DNA of 64,000 nt, from contig NZ_CP108414.1 of NCBI RefSeq assembly GCF_035978755.1, forward strand, positions 1,674,001-1,738,000, written 5' to 3'. The stretch comes from Streptomyces sp. NBC_01298. Its GTDB lineage: Bacteria > Actinomycetota > Actinomycetes > Streptomycetales > Streptomycetaceae. The position numbers and the translations under genes were made by a program. The notes below the pieces were generated by a model. The model saw only the letters and a list, made by a program, of their open reading frames with translations. It had not been told where the DNA came from and searched no databases. Below, piece by piece: positions 1 to 9,010 of this stretch. Position 1 is the first letter of the stretch, and each line of letters begins with the position of its first letter.

Positions 1-1008
1 GTGACGATCGCCGAGGGCAAGCTCGCGACGGTGAAGGTGACGGACGCCAAGGGCGGTGAACTGGCCGGGCAGATATCCGCCGACGGGAAGACCTGGGTCT
101 CGAAGGGCAATGCCCTGCCATCCTCCGAGTACAAGGTCGAGGCCCAGAACACGGACAGCCAGAGCGCGACCACGGCCTTCAAGACCTCGGCCCCCGACAA
201 GGTGAACAAGGTCGTGATCAACATCCCCAAGGGCAGCACCGTGGGTGTGGCCATGCCCGTGTCGATCGCCTTCGACAACAAGGTGAAGAACAAGGCCGAG
301 GTGGAGAAGGCGCTCAAGGTCACCACCTCGAACAACACCGAGGGCTCGTGGGGCTGGATCACGGACTACTCGGGCAAGGACCGCATCGACTGGCGGCCCA
401 AGGAGTACTGGAAGTCCGGCACCGACGTGAAGGTCGAGATGAACCTGAACGGGGTCGACTCCGGCCCCGGCGGCGGGACGTTCGTCAAGGACTACTCGAC
501 CGAGTTCAAGATCGGCAAGGACCGCGAGGTGAAGGTGAACCTCGACACGAAGAAGGCGACGGTCACCGAGAACGGCGCGGTCGTCAGCACCATCCCGATC
601 TCGGCGGGCACGCCCGGCGGCAAGAAGGCCTCGTGGGACGGGAAGATGGTGATGATGTCGAAGGAGGGCACCATCCGGATGGACTCCCAGACGGTGGGCC
701 TGGGCGACTCCTACGACAAGATGGTCGACTTCTCGATCCGGCTGACCTGGTCGGGCATGTACGTGCACGCGGCGCCGTGGAACACCGCCAACTTCGGTCG
801 CGCCAACACCAGTTCAGGCTGCGTGGGGATGAGCGACGCGAACGCCAAGACGTTCTACGGCGCTGCCCAGGTGGGCGACCCGTTCGAGGTCGTGGGCGAG
901 GGCTCCAAGGGCAACCCGGACCTCGGCAACGGCTACGGCGAGTGGAACCTGAGCTGGGAGCAGTGGCAGGCCAAGAGCGCCGTGACCGGCACCCCGCAGG
1001 TCGGCTGA
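1..1008 (+). CDS. L,D-transpeptidase (YkuD family), 5' end outside window
   Basis: Periplasmic-side (extracytoplasmic) cross-linking enzyme that makes 3-3 peptide bridges in peptidoglycan. The visible 335 residues start inside an Ig-like region, followed by a second Ig-like module (about residues 65-175) and the YkuD catalytic domain (about 175-300). The catalytic signature is seen as His256 in YVHAAPWN followed by SSGCVGM with the nucleophile Cys274. The C-terminal WEQWQAKSA tail is usual for streptomycete enzymes. The first codon in the window is GTG, but there is no signal peptide or lipobox here, and family members of this architecture are about 400 residues lipoproteins, so the true start lies to the left of the window. 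The 123 bases after the stop carry the promoter of the next gene. Confidence 0.9.
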   Translation: MTIAEGKLATVKVTDAKGGELAGQISADGKTWVSKGNALPSSEYKVEAQNTDSQSATTAFKTSAPDKVNKVVINIPKGSTVGVAMPVSIAFDNKVKNKAEVEKALKVTTSNNTEGSWGWITDYSGKDRIDWRPKEYWKSGTDVKVEMNLNGVDSGPGGGTFVKDYSTEFKIGKDREVKVNLDTKKATVTENGAVVSTIPISAGTPGGKKASWDGKMVMMSKEGTIRMDSQTVGLGDSYDKMVDFSIRLTWSGMYVHAAPWNTANFGRANTSSGCVGMSDANAKTFYGAAQVGDPFEVVGEGSKGNPDLGNGYGEWNLSWEQWQAKSAVTGTPQVG

Positions 1009-1035
1009 CCCCCGCCGACTGACCATAGTTCAATC

Positions 1036-1076
1036 GTTACCGGCACGTAACTTACCCACGGGTTACTACCGGTAAG
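1036..1076. promoter_or_regulatory. palindromic GTTAC/GTAAC cluster upstream of S15-type hydrolase
   Basis: GTTAC-CGGCAC-GTAAC lies at 1036-1051 and is followed by TTACCCACGGGTTAC and TTACTACCGGTAA. A GTTAC-N6-GTAAC element of the same geometry lies upstream of the SGNH hydrolase gene (30870-30885). The spacing resembles the a/b sites of GlnR boxes (GTnAC-N6-GnAAC), but assignment to GlnR is inference. Confidence 0.45.
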
Positions 1077-1131
1077 CCCCTCCCGTTACCGTCGGGTCAC
1101 TTTGACACCCGGCACACGCGAGGAGCGATCG

Positions 1132-2730
1132 ATGGTCCGCACGGTCCGCACCACCAGCACCGCGGCCGCCATGGCAGCCGTACTCGCGGCAGCCGCCCTG
1201 GGCCTGGCCCCCCATCAGGCCCAGGCGGCTCCCGCACGCACGATCGCCGCCGCATCGGAAGCCGCACCGGCGGTCACCTTCCACGACATCCCCGGCTCCG
1301 GCGGCATCACCCTCAAGGGCAACGTCTTCACCCCCGCCGGCGCGGCAGCCGGCGCGAAGTATCCGCTGATCGTGCTGCCGACCAGCTGGGGCCTGCCGCA
1401 GATCGAATACATCGCCCAGGCCAAGCAGCTCGCCGACTCCGGCTACGTGGTGGTCAGTTACACCTCCCGCGGCTTCTGGCTCTCCGGCGGCGAGATCGAG
1501 ACCGCCGGCCCGAAGGACGTCGCCGACGTCTCGGCCGTCATCGACTGGGCGCTCGCGAACACCCCGGCCGACGCCGCCCACATCGGCACGGGCGGGGTCT
1601 CGTACGGCGCCGGCATCAGCCTGCTGGCCTCCGCGAGCGATCCGCGCATCAAGGCCGTGGTCGCGCTCAGCGGCTGGGCCGATCTCATCGAGTCCATCTA
1701 CTCCGGCCGCACCCAGCACCTCCAGGCCGCCGCCCTGCTCGGCGGCGCCGGCTTCCTCACCGGGCGCCCCGGCCCCGAACTCCAGCAGATCCTCGGCGAC
1801 TTCCTCGGCTCCAGGCTGGACAGGGAACCGCAGATGATCGAGTGGGGCAAGAAGCGCTCCGCCGCCGAGAAGGTGGACGCCATCAACGCCAACGGCGCCG
1901 CGATCATGCTCGGCAACGCCTGGGGCGACACCATCTTCCCGCCCAACCAGTACGCGAAGTTCTTCGAGAAGCTGACCGGGCCCAAGCGCCTGGAGTTCCG
2001 TCCCGGCGACCACGCCACCGCCGAGCTGACCGGGCTCCTCGGACTGCCCAACGACACCTGGACCAACGCCCACCGCTGGTTCGACCACTACCTCAAGGGC
2101 GCGCCCAACGGCGTCGACGCCGAGGCCCCGGTGCAGATCAAGCCCCGCAGCGACGGCGGGTACGAGGGCTATGCCGACTGGAAGTCGGTCGGCTCCGGCG
2201 GCGCCCAGAAGCTGACGCTCTCCGACAGCGAGCACCTCTTCACGGGCATCGACTCCGGCGCCAACGGCGGGATCGTCATGCTCTCCAGCCTGCTCGACCA
2301 GATCTCCCAGGCGCCACCCACCGCCTCCATCCCGCTGCTCCCCCGCGCCTTCGCCGCCGTCTGGCAGTCCCCGCGCTACGAGGAGGAGCGCCGCGTCCGG
2401 GGCACGGTCAAGCTGCACACCACCGTCACGCCCTCGAAGTCGGACGGCACCTTCGTCGCGTACCTCTACGACGTGGGCCCGCTCGGCATCGGGAAGCTGA
2501 TCAGCAACGCCCCGTACACCTTCCACGGCAAGCCGGCCGGCCAGGCCTTCGGGGTGGACCTGGAGCTCTTCTCCACGGCCTACGACGTCCCGGCCGGGCA
2601 CCGCCTCGCGGTGGTCGTCGACACCGTCGACCCGCTGTACATCGAGCACAACCCGACCGGCGCGCAGCTGACCTTCTCCTCGCCGCGCACCGATCCCTCG
2701 TACGTCTCGGTGCCGCTGCGCGAGCAGTGA
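1132..2730 (+). CDS. secreted S15/CocE-type alpha/beta hydrolase (X-Pro dipeptidyl-peptidase-like)
   Basis: Probable exported serine hydrolase of the X-Pro dipeptidyl-peptidase/CocE class; the substrate cannot be told from sequence. ATG 1132 is chosen because AGGAG at 1121-1125 sits 6 bases upstream; an in-frame TTG at 1102 has no ribosome binding site. The product of 532 residues begins with a Sec-type signal peptide (MVRTVRT, an Ala-rich core, then HQAQA as cleavage region). The alpha/beta-hydrolase core holds GGVSYGAG with nucleophile Ser157, Asp266 in GNAWGDT and His294 in GDHAT. Residues from about 340 to the end look like the PepX C-terminal beta sandwich. It is a single gene; the palindromic cluster at 1036-1076 is its likely control region. 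Confidence 0.85.
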   Translation: MVRTVRTTSTAAAMAAVLAAAALGLAPHQAQAAPARTIAAASEAAPAVTFHDIPGSGGITLKGNVFTPAGAAAGAKYPLIVLPTSWGLPQIEYIAQAKQLADSGYVVVSYTSRGFWLSGGEIETAGPKDVADVSAVIDWALANTPADAAHIGTGGVSYGAGISLLASASDPRIKAVVALSGWADLIESIYSGRTQHLQAAALLGGAGFLTGRPGPELQQILGDFLGSRLDREPQMIEWGKKRSAAEKVDAINANGAAIMLGNAWGDTIFPPNQYAKFFEKLTGPKRLEFRPGDHATAELTGLLGLPNDTWTNAHRWFDHYLKGAPNGVDAEAPVQIKPRSDGGYEGYADWKSVGSGGAQKLTLSDSEHLFTGIDSGANGGIVMLSSLLDQISQAPPTASIPLLPRAFAAVWQSPRYEEERRVRGTVKLHTTVTPSKSDGTFVAYLYDVGPLGIGKLISNAPYTFHGKPAGQAFGVDLELFSTAYDVPAGHRLAVVVDTVDPLYIEHNPTGAQLTFSSPRTDPSYVSVPLREQ

Positions 2731-2780
2731 TCCACGGCTGCAGCCGGGCCGGGTGTGGCTCTGGGGGTTCGCCCTCCGGG

Positions 2781-3668
2781 TCAGATCCGGCCCGGCAGCG
2801 CCGCCGAGGGGTCGGCCGTGTCGATGTCGACGTCGACCGCCCTCGTCTTGGGGTTGCGGCGCTCGCGCCGGGCCACCCAGGTGGCGAACCAGGACAGGAG
2901 CATGCACATCCCGATGTAGATCGGCGAGATGATCATGACGACGGGGATGAAGGGCAGGTCGTAGTCGAGGTTGGAGGCGATCAGCTTGCCCGCGTGCAGG
3001 AACTCCTCGTAGGTGATCAGGTAGCCGAGCGAAGTGTCCTTCAGGGCGACCACGAGCTGACTGATGATGGTGGGCAGCATCGCCCGGACCCCCTGCGGGG
3101 CCAGGACGTAGGTCATCACCTGGGTCTTGCGCATGCCCAGGGCGTACGCGGCCTCACGCTGTCCCTTCTCCACCGAGTTGATGCCGGTGCGGAAGACCTC
3201 GGCCAGCACCGAGCCGTTGTACAGGGTCAGTCCGGCGACCAGCGCGGGCAGCGGCTGGACCTTGAGCGCGACGAAGATGAAGAAGATCATCACCAGCACC
3301 GGCATGGCCCGGAAGAACTCCACGCACAGCGTGGACACCCAGCGCACCGGCCGGTGGACCGAGAGCCGGCCCGTGGCGAGCACCGCGCCGAGCACGAGCG
3401 AGAGCACCGAGGCGTAGGCGAAGGCCTTGAGGGTGTTCCAGAGTCCCTTGAGCAGCAGCTCCTGGATGCCCTTGTAGGTGAAGGGGCTCCACTTGGCGGC
3501 GGTGAACTGGTTCGTGTCGAAGAGCAGGTACAGCAGCCAGCCGAGCAGCCCGAGGATGACGAGCGTCGAGGCGATCCCGTAGAAGAAGTGGCGGCGCTGG
3601 GCGCGCGGGCCCAGCAGGTCGTAGAGGGCGGTGGACTCCAGGTCACCGTGGAGCGCGTGCGCGGTCAT
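2781..3668 (-). CDS. gluD: glutamate ABC transporter permease GluD
   Basis: Inner-membrane permease of a polar amino acid importer (HisM/GltK class). The 295-residue protein has an extra N-terminal membrane segment (about 25-50) and the core with the conserved cytoplasmic EAA loop, seen as GQREAAYALGMRKTQ (about residues 165-180). The hydrophilic C-terminal tail (ARRERRNPKTRAVDVD...) is typical of actinobacterial GluD. The start ATG overlaps the stop of gluC by four bases (3665-3668), so the two are translationally coupled. It is the last gene of gluABCD. Gene names follow the Corynebacterium/Streptomyces glutamate system; substrate is by homology only. Confidence 0.88.
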   Translation of the reverse strand: MTAHALHGDLESTALYDLLGPRAQRRHFFYGIASTLVILGLLGWLLYLLFDTNQFTAAKWSPFTYKGIQELLLKGLWNTLKAFAYASVLSLVLGAVLATGRLSVHRPVRWVSTLCVEFFRAMPVLVMIFFIFVALKVQPLPALVAGLTLYNGSVLAEVFRTGINSVEKGQREAAYALGMRKTQVMTYVLAPQGVRAMLPTIISQLVVALKDTSLGYLITYEEFLHAGKLIASNLDYDLPFIPVVMIISPIYIGMCMLLSWFATWVARRERRNPKTRAVDVDIDTADPSAALPGRI

Positions 3669-4309
3669 CGGGCGACTCCGAAGCGCTTTTCGAGCACGTT
3701 GAACAGCGCGCTGATGGACAGGGTGATGATCAGGTAGCCCACCGCGATCCAGACGAAGGTCCAGATGATGCTGTAGCCCAGCTCGTTGAGGGTCTTGTAC
3801 GTGCCCAGCAGCTCGGTGACGCTGAACGCCCCCGCGATCGCGGAGTTCTTGGCGAGCGCGATCAGCGTGGAGCCGATGGGCGGGATGACGGACCGGAAGG
3901 CCTGGGGCAGGACGACGGTGCCCAGGGTCTGGCCGAAGGACATGCCGAGGCTGCGGGCCGCCTCGCCCTGGCCCTTGGGCACGGTGTTGATGCCGGAACG
4001 CAGGGCCTCGCAGATGAAGGCCGAGGTGTAGCAGCCCAGGGCCAGCACGGCGAAGAGCTGGAAGGGCAGGACCAGGCCGAAGCGGGGCAGGCCGAGCAGG
4101 ACGGCGAAGAAGAGCAGGGTGAGCGGGGTGTTGCGCAGGATGGTCACCCAGACGGTGCCGAAGACCCGGAAGGAGCCGACGGGGGCGACGCGGAAGGAGG
4201 CCATCAGGAAACCGAGGACCAGGGCCAGGAGGGAGGCGTAGACCGTGAGTTCCACGGTGCCGAGGAATCCCTTGCCGTAGAGCGAGAAGTTTTCGGTGAG
4301 TACGTCCAT
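3665..4309 (-). CDS. gluC: glutamate ABC transporter permease GluC
   Basis: Second permease subunit, 214 residues, pairing with GluD in the membrane. About five membrane segments are visible, starting with VELTVYASLLALVLGFLMA. The EAA loop reads GQGEAARSLGMSFGQT (about residues 130-145). It follows gluB by 17 bases and overlaps gluD by four. Length fits the family. The N-terminus MDVLTENFSLYGKGFLGT is the usual start of streptomycete GluC. Confidence 0.9.
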   Translation of the reverse strand: MDVLTENFSLYGKGFLGTVELTVYASLLALVLGFLMASFRVAPVGSFRVFGTVWVTILRNTPLTLLFFAVLLGLPRFGLVLPFQLFAVLALGCYTSAFICEALRSGINTVPKGQGEAARSLGMSFGQTLGTVVLPQAFRSVIPPIGSTLIALAKNSAIAGAFSVTELLGTYKTLNELGYSIIWTFVWIAVGYLIITLSISALFNVLEKRFGVAR

Positions 4310-4326
4310 GGCGGTGCGCTCTCCCC

Positions 4327-5271
4327 TCAGCTCGCCGGGTAGCGGTCGATGGCGGGCGGCGCTGGCGCGGGCTGGCCGGAGAGGCCGAGCGTGGCCCCGT
4401 AGGCCTTCTTCCAGTTGCCGTTCTTCTCGTTCGCGGCGAGGGCGTCGTCGAGGGCGAACCGCAGCGCGTTGTCGGAGCGCGGGACGCCGATGCCGTAGGG
4501 CTCCTCGGAGAAGGGCTTGCCGACCACCTTCAGCTCCTCGGGGACCTTGGCCGCGTAGCCCAGGAGGATCGAGTCGTCGGTGGAGACGGCGTCGACCTGG
4601 TAGGTCAGCAGGTTGTCCACGCAGACCGAGTACGTGTCGTAGGCGACGAGGACGGCCCGCGGGAACTCCTTCTGGAGCCGCTGGTAGGGGGTGGAGCCGG
4701 CGGCCGAGCAGACCTTCTTGCCGTCGAGGTCCTCGGGGCCCTTGATCTCCGTCTCCCCCTTCCGTACGAGCAGGGACTGTCCGGCGAGGAAGTAGGGGCC
4801 GGCGAAACCGACCTGCTTCTTGCGGTTCTCGTTGATCGTGTAGGTGCCCACGTAGTAGTCGATCTGGCCGTTCTGCAGGGCCGTCTCGCGGTTGGCGGAG
4901 GCGATGGTCTTGAACTCGATCGTCTTGGGGTCGAAGCCGAGCGAGGCCGACATCATCTTGGCGATCTCGATGTCGAAGCCGGAGTAGCGGCCGCTCGCGG
5001 GGTCCTTCTCCCCCATGTACGGCTGGTCCTCCTTGGCGCCGACCACGAGGTGGCCGCGCTTCTTGGCCTTGGTCCAGGTCGGGGAGTCCGGCAGCTGGAA
5101 GCCGGTCGCCACCTGGTAGACGGGCAGGTCCTCGGGCTGCGGGCCCTTGACCGGCGGACTGCCGGACTTCCCGCAGCCGGCGAGGGCGCCCACGAGGACG
5201 AGGGTCAGGGCCAGGGCGGCGGCGCGGGCGCGGACGCGTCGCTTCGGGGGGTTCGTCGGATGGTGTCTCAT
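4327..5271 (-). CDS. gluB: glutamate-binding lipoprotein GluB
   Basis: Extracellular solute-binding protein of family 3 that delivers glutamate or a related amino acid to GluCD. The start at 5271 is chosen because GAGGGG lies just upstream and gives a lipoprotein signal peptide: MRHHPTNPPKRRVRARAAAL, then LVLVGALAGC with the lipobox cysteine at about residue 33. A longer open frame upstream is out of context with gluA. The SBP_bac_3 fold follows (HLVVGAKEDQPYMGE..., GFDIEIAK, NRKKQVGFAGPYF, VDAVSTDDSILLGYA). The gene begins 11 bases after the gluA stop. Length of 314 residues is normal. Confidence 0.9.
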   Translation of the reverse strand: MRHHPTNPPKRRVRARAAALALTLVLVGALAGCGKSGSPPVKGPQPEDLPVYQVATGFQLPDSPTWTKAKKRGHLVVGAKEDQPYMGEKDPASGRYSGFDIEIAKMMSASLGFDPKTIEFKTIASANRETALQNGQIDYYVGTYTINENRKKQVGFAGPYFLAGQSLLVRKGETEIKGPEDLDGKKVCSAAGSTPYQRLQKEFPRAVLVAYDTYSVCVDNLLTYQVDAVSTDDSILLGYAAKVPEELKVVGKPFSEEPYGIGVPRSDNALRFALDDALAANEKNGNWKKAYGATLGLSGQPAPAPPAIDRYPAS

Positions 5272-5282
5272 CGGGCCGCCCC

Positions 5283-6026
<744 letters not shown>

Positions 6027-6157
6027 ACGCTGCCCTGCCCACTTTGTCGGTGTGTCGAGGTCAGCGCAAACTATCCAGCCGCGGAAGGGCACTTCACCGC
6101 GACACGCCTAAAAGCCGCATAAAGGCCCGCGAGGTCAGCCTTCCGTGGAGATCGGCC

Positions 6158-6224
6158 CTCCGGAGGCGGCGGCGCGGCTTCCGCGAGCGGCTCGCTCCGG
6201 AGGCGGCCCGGCTCCGGAAGCGGC
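6158..6224. repeat. three copies of CTCCGGA(G/A)GCGGC
   Basis: Thirteen-base copies at 6158-6170, 6195-6207 and 6212-6224, the last ending at the stop codon of the next minus-strand gene. They fill the gap between that stop and the gluA promoter side. Function unknown; they may form a weak terminator. Confidence 0.5.
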
Positions 6225-6665
6225 TCAGCCCTCGGATGCCTCGGCGTACGCCTGGCTGAGCTCGGGGGATCCCGTCATCGCCCAGGACACCCCCGACTCG
6301 ACCACGTTCAGCTCGCGGCCCGAAGCCAGCCGGATCATCGGCTGCCCGTTGGGCCACACCTGCCAGGCGGCGCCCGCGACGGAGCGGATGATGACGGTCC
6401 CGAGGTAGAAGCCCGCGTCGTTGCCGAGCCACGGGGTGATCTCCGGGTCCCGGCGCCAACGCGGCATCAGCTGGTCGATCTCCTCCAACGAGCCCGGGGT
6501 CTCGTCGAGTTCGAGCCCGGCTTGGCGCGCGTGGGCGCGCAGCATCTCGCATTCGGCGAACAACTCGTTGATGCCCTCGGGATCGTCCGCGAGGGCCGCG
6601 GCGAGTCCCGCGCCCCGGTCCGTTTCATGTCGGTTGATCCAGTTGGCCAGAAAAGGGATGTTCAT
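6225..6665 (-). CDS. conserved streptomycete protein (DUF6278-like)
   Basis: A 146-residue cytoplasmic protein with no signal peptide or membrane segment. I recognise the streptomycete family by MNIPFLANWINRH, the central PRWRRDPEITPWLGNDAGFY and WPNGQPMIRLASGRELNVV; the label DUF6278 is from memory and uncertain. The middle part has the look of a small alpha/beta fold domain that others in Streptomyces place after immunity- or secretion-linked genes, but nothing here fixes a role. It stands alone between gluA and xthA. Confidence 0.65.
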   Translation of the reverse strand: MNIPFLANWINRHETDRGAGLAAALADDPEGINELFAECEMLRAHARQAGLELDETPGSLEEIDQLMPRWRRDPEITPWLGNDAGFYLGTVIIRSVAGAAWQVWPNGQPMIRLASGRELNVVESGVSWAMTGSPELSQAYAEASEG

Positions 6666-6748
6666 GGGCTCAGCCTGACACCAGGATCCGCCACCGGCCA
6701 TAGGGCGCGCCTGAGGATCACGGGCCGGGCTGCCGTCCGGCGATCGCA

Positions 6749-6787
6749 CCGCCCCGCCCGGTCCGGTGCTCCCGCCGGGCGGGGCGG
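6749..6787 (-). terminator. GC-rich hairpin after xthA
   Basis: A 13-bp perfect stem: CCGCCCCGCCCGG at 6749-6761 pairs with CCGGGCGGGGCGG at 6775-6787. It lies 6 bases past the xthA stop on the minus strand, as expected for an actinobacterial terminator without a U tract. Confidence 0.7.
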
Positions 6788-6793
6788 GGCGGC

Positions 6794-7573
6794 CTAGAGC
6801 GCCAGGTCGACGACGACCGGGGCGTGGTCCGAGGCGCCCTTGCCCTTGCGTTCCTCGCGGTCCACATAGGAGTCGGTGACGGCCTTGGTGAAGGCCGGGT
6901 TGCCGTAGACCAGGTCGATGCGCATGCCCCTGTTCTTGGGGAAGGCCAGCATCCGGTAGTCCCAGAAGGTGTACGGCCGGTCGTACTTGAGCGCGCGCGG
7001 GAACACGTCGGAGAGTCCGGCGGCGCGCAGCGCCTCCAGCGCGGCCCGCTCGGCGGGGGTGACGTGGGTCAGGCCCTCGAAGACCGCCGGGTCGTAGACG
7101 TCCTCGTCGGTCGGGGCCACGTTGAAGTCGCCGAGCACCGCGAAGGGACGCTCCCCCGCCGCGTCCTCGGCGACGGCGGTGGACAGGGCCCGGAACCAGT
7201 CCAGCTTGTAGCCGTAGTGGTCGTGCTCGACCTCGCGCCCGTTGGGCACGTACACCGACCAGACGCGCACGCCGCCGCAGGTCGCGGAGATGGCGCGGGG
7301 CTCCTGGACGCCCTCGTAGTCGGGGCCGTCGGGCAGCCCCACGACCACGTCCTCCAGGCCGACCTTGGAGAGCAGGGCCACGCCGTTCCACCGGCCGGTG
7401 GCGTTGACGGCCGACTCGTAGCCCAGCGCGCGGAGCTCCTCGTACGGGAACTGCTCGGCGGAGCACTTGGTCTCCTGGATGCACACGACATCCGTACCGG
7501 AGCTCTCCAGCCAGGCCAGCAGGCGCGGCAGCCGGGCGGTGATCGAGTTGACGTTGAACGTGGCGATACGCAT
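6794..7573 (-). CDS. xthA: exodeoxyribonuclease III
   Basis: AP endonuclease and 3'-5' exonuclease of the EEP fold, acting in base excision repair. Of 259 residues, MRIATFNVNSI opens the fold, IQETKC holds the metal-binding Glu (about residue 35), GDFNVAPT the catalytic Asp and Asn (about 150), and GASDHAPVVVDL the C-terminal Asp-His pair. ATG 7573 is used; the longer reading frame adds MPGGRLDG, which has no match in the family. It is followed by a strong hairpin and is probably transcribed alone. Confidence 0.93.
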   Translation of the reverse strand: MRIATFNVNSITARLPRLLAWLESSGTDVVCIQETKCSAEQFPYEELRALGYESAVNATGRWNGVALLSKVGLEDVVVGLPDGPDYEGVQEPRAISATCGGVRVWSVYVPNGREVEHDHYGYKLDWFRALSTAVAEDAAGERPFAVLGDFNVAPTDEDVYDPAVFEGLTHVTPAERAALEALRAAGLSDVFPRALKYDRPYTFWDYRMLAFPKNRGMRIDLVYGNPAFTKAVTDSYVDREERKGKGASDHAPVVVDLAL

Positions 7574-7603
7574 GCCGTCCAACCTACCGCCCGGCACCGA
7601 CAG

Positions 7604-8236
7604 TCACAGTTCGGCCGCGTGCCCTGGGGTGAGCCGGCCGTACTCGGCGCCGCCGAGGTTGCCGATCTGGGTGGCGTAGATCGGCAGGATGAGGTCCGTC
7701 AGACCGGCGTCGTGGATGGCGAGGGTCTGGCGCGGCTTGACCTCGCGGACGTAGTCGATCACCTCGGCGATCTTGTTCCAGGGCGCGTGCACCGGGAGCA
7801 TGAGGGTCTCGACGGGGGTCGCGGGCACGGTCAGCGCGTCCCCCGGATGGAAGACGGAAGCGTCCACCAGGAAGCCGACGTTGGTGATCCGCGGGATGTC
7901 CGGGTGGATCACGGCGTGCAGCTCGCCGTGCACCTGGACCTCGAATCCGGCCGCGGTGAAGGTGTCCCCGTGGCCCACCGTGTGGACGCGGCCCGGATAG
8001 GCGGGGGCGAGCTTCTCCGCGACGCTGCGCAGGGTCCACAGCCGCGCCGCCGGGTTCGCGTCGAGGGCGGCGCGCAGCCGGCCCTCCTCGAAGTGGTCGG
8101 GGTGCTCGTGGGTGACGAGCAGGGCGTCGGCGCCGAGGCCGGCGTCCGCTTCGCTGAAGGCGCCCGGGTCGATGACGAGCACGAGCCCGTCCTTCTCCAG
8201 CTGGACGCAGGAGTGCAGCCGCTTGGTGAGCTTCAT
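7604..8236 (-). CDS. metallo-beta-lactamase-fold hydrolase (UlaG/YtkL-like)
   Basis: Small MBL-fold hydrolase of 210 residues related to the UlaG-like group of metal-dependent hydrolases. The metal site motif THEHPDHF (about residues 41-48) is intact, with further His residues in VHGELHAVIH and VHAPWNK and Asp in HPGDALT. There is no signal peptide, so it acts in the cytoplasm. Substrate unknown. It lies upstream of xthA on the same strand with a 30-base gap, and downstream of a tRNA gene on the same strand. Confidence 0.8.
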   Translation of the reverse strand: MKLTKRLHSCVQLEKDGLVLVIDPGAFSEADAGLGADALLVTHEHPDHFEEGRLRAALDANPAARLWTLRSVAEKLAPAYPGRVHTVGHGDTFTAAGFEVQVHGELHAVIHPDIPRITNVGFLVDASVFHPGDALTVPATPVETLMLPVHAPWNKIAEVIDYVREVKPRQTLAIHDAGLTDLILPIYATQIGNLGGAEYGRLTPGHAAEL

Positions 8237-8298
8237 GATCCAAGGCTAGCCGCGCGGGGGCCCGTACACGCCGGAAAGGCGGAGCCACCCCGGGAAGG

Positions 8299-8373
8299 CG
8301 GAGCCGACCGGATTCGAACCGGCGTCCTCGCGATTTTGGAGACCGCGCGCGACGACCTCTGCGCTACGGCCCC
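8299..8373 (-). tRNA. tRNA-Trp (anticodon CCA), divergent
   Basis: Read on the minus strand, the acceptor arm GGGGCCG pairs with CGGCTCC (one G-U), followed by discriminator G. The anticodon stem GCGGT/ATCGC carries the loop CTCCAAA with anticodon CCA. The T arm is GCCGG-TTCGAAT-CCGGT. The D arm is GCGC...GCGC and the variable loop is 6 bases, one more than usual. CCA is not encoded. The body differs from the usual streptomycete tRNA-Trp sequence as I recall it. Confidence 0.85.
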
Positions 8374-8419
8374 GCCCCCGGGACGCACTGTACTCGCGGG
8401 GCGCGGTGCCCGGCGCGGT

Positions 8420-9010
8420 CTACGGCACCGCCTTGGAGACCACGTAGACCTTGGGGTACCCGGGGTGGCTCAGGTCGACGGTGATGTCGCGGGTGGGGCG
8501 GCGGTCCGGGCCCTCCAGGGTGATCCCGGACCAGCTGCCCTCCGTGTCCCAGTTCCAGCCCGCGATCCTGGTGTCGCTCGGGGAGACCGACACTCCGCTG
8601 GTCAGCGCCTCCCGGCTGGTGCCGACGTCGGCCAGGAAGGTGTCGAGCTCCTCCGGGGTGACCCCGAACTGCGCGTACAGCCGGCTGGTGTGCCAGTTGT
8701 TGGTCTCCAGGTAGCCGACCCGCGAGGCCGTCGCCGGGATCGGGACCTCGTAGATGCTGCGCTGGACCTTGGAGGGCCAGCCGGGGCGGACCTGCGCGGC
8801 ACCGACCTTGGAGGCCTTGTCGCGGCCGCTCTGGCGGCTCTGCTGGGCGGAGACGGCGAGGTAGCCGGCCGGGACGCCGACCAGCAGCAGGATGATGATC
8901 GCCGTGATCCAGCGGCGCCGCACCACGTGCTTGCGGTCCTCGGCGGGGATCGGCCCGCCGGACCGCTCGTCGGGGGACGGGGCCTGGCGGGGCAGGGAGG
9001 GCGGTGTCAC
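8420..9010 (-). CDS. small single-pass membrane protein coupled to ROK kinase
   Basis: I do not recognise the family. The 196-residue protein has a polar N-terminus (about 40 residues), one membrane segment (WITAIIILLLVGVPAGYLAV, about residues 42-62) and an outside domain of about 130 residues ending in HPGYPKVYVVSKAVP. The outside part has features of a carbohydrate- or wall-facing module (YLETNNWHTSRLYAQF, GWNWDTEGSWSG) but no clear catalytic motif. The GTG start at 9010 overlaps the stop of the upstream ROK gene in a GTGA arrangement, which fixes the start and implies coupled translation. Confidence 0.7.
   Translation of the reverse strand: MTPPSLPRQAPSPDERSGGPIPAEDRKHVVRRRWITAIIILLLVGVPAGYLAVSAQQSRQSGRDKASKVGAAQVRPGWPSKVQRSIYEVPIPATASRVGYLETNNWHTSRLYAQFGVTPEELDTFLADVGTSREALTSGVSVSPSDTRIAGWNWDTEGSWSGITLEGPDRRPTRDITVDLSHPGYPKVYVVSKAVP

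Noticed and set aside
1066..2907. 613-codon open frame on the minus strand opposite the S15-type hydrolase
   Set aside because: Its protein is a Gly/Val/Arg/Asp-rich mirror of the real gene, with no domain or ribosome binding site; the plus-strand gene has signal peptide and catalytic triad.
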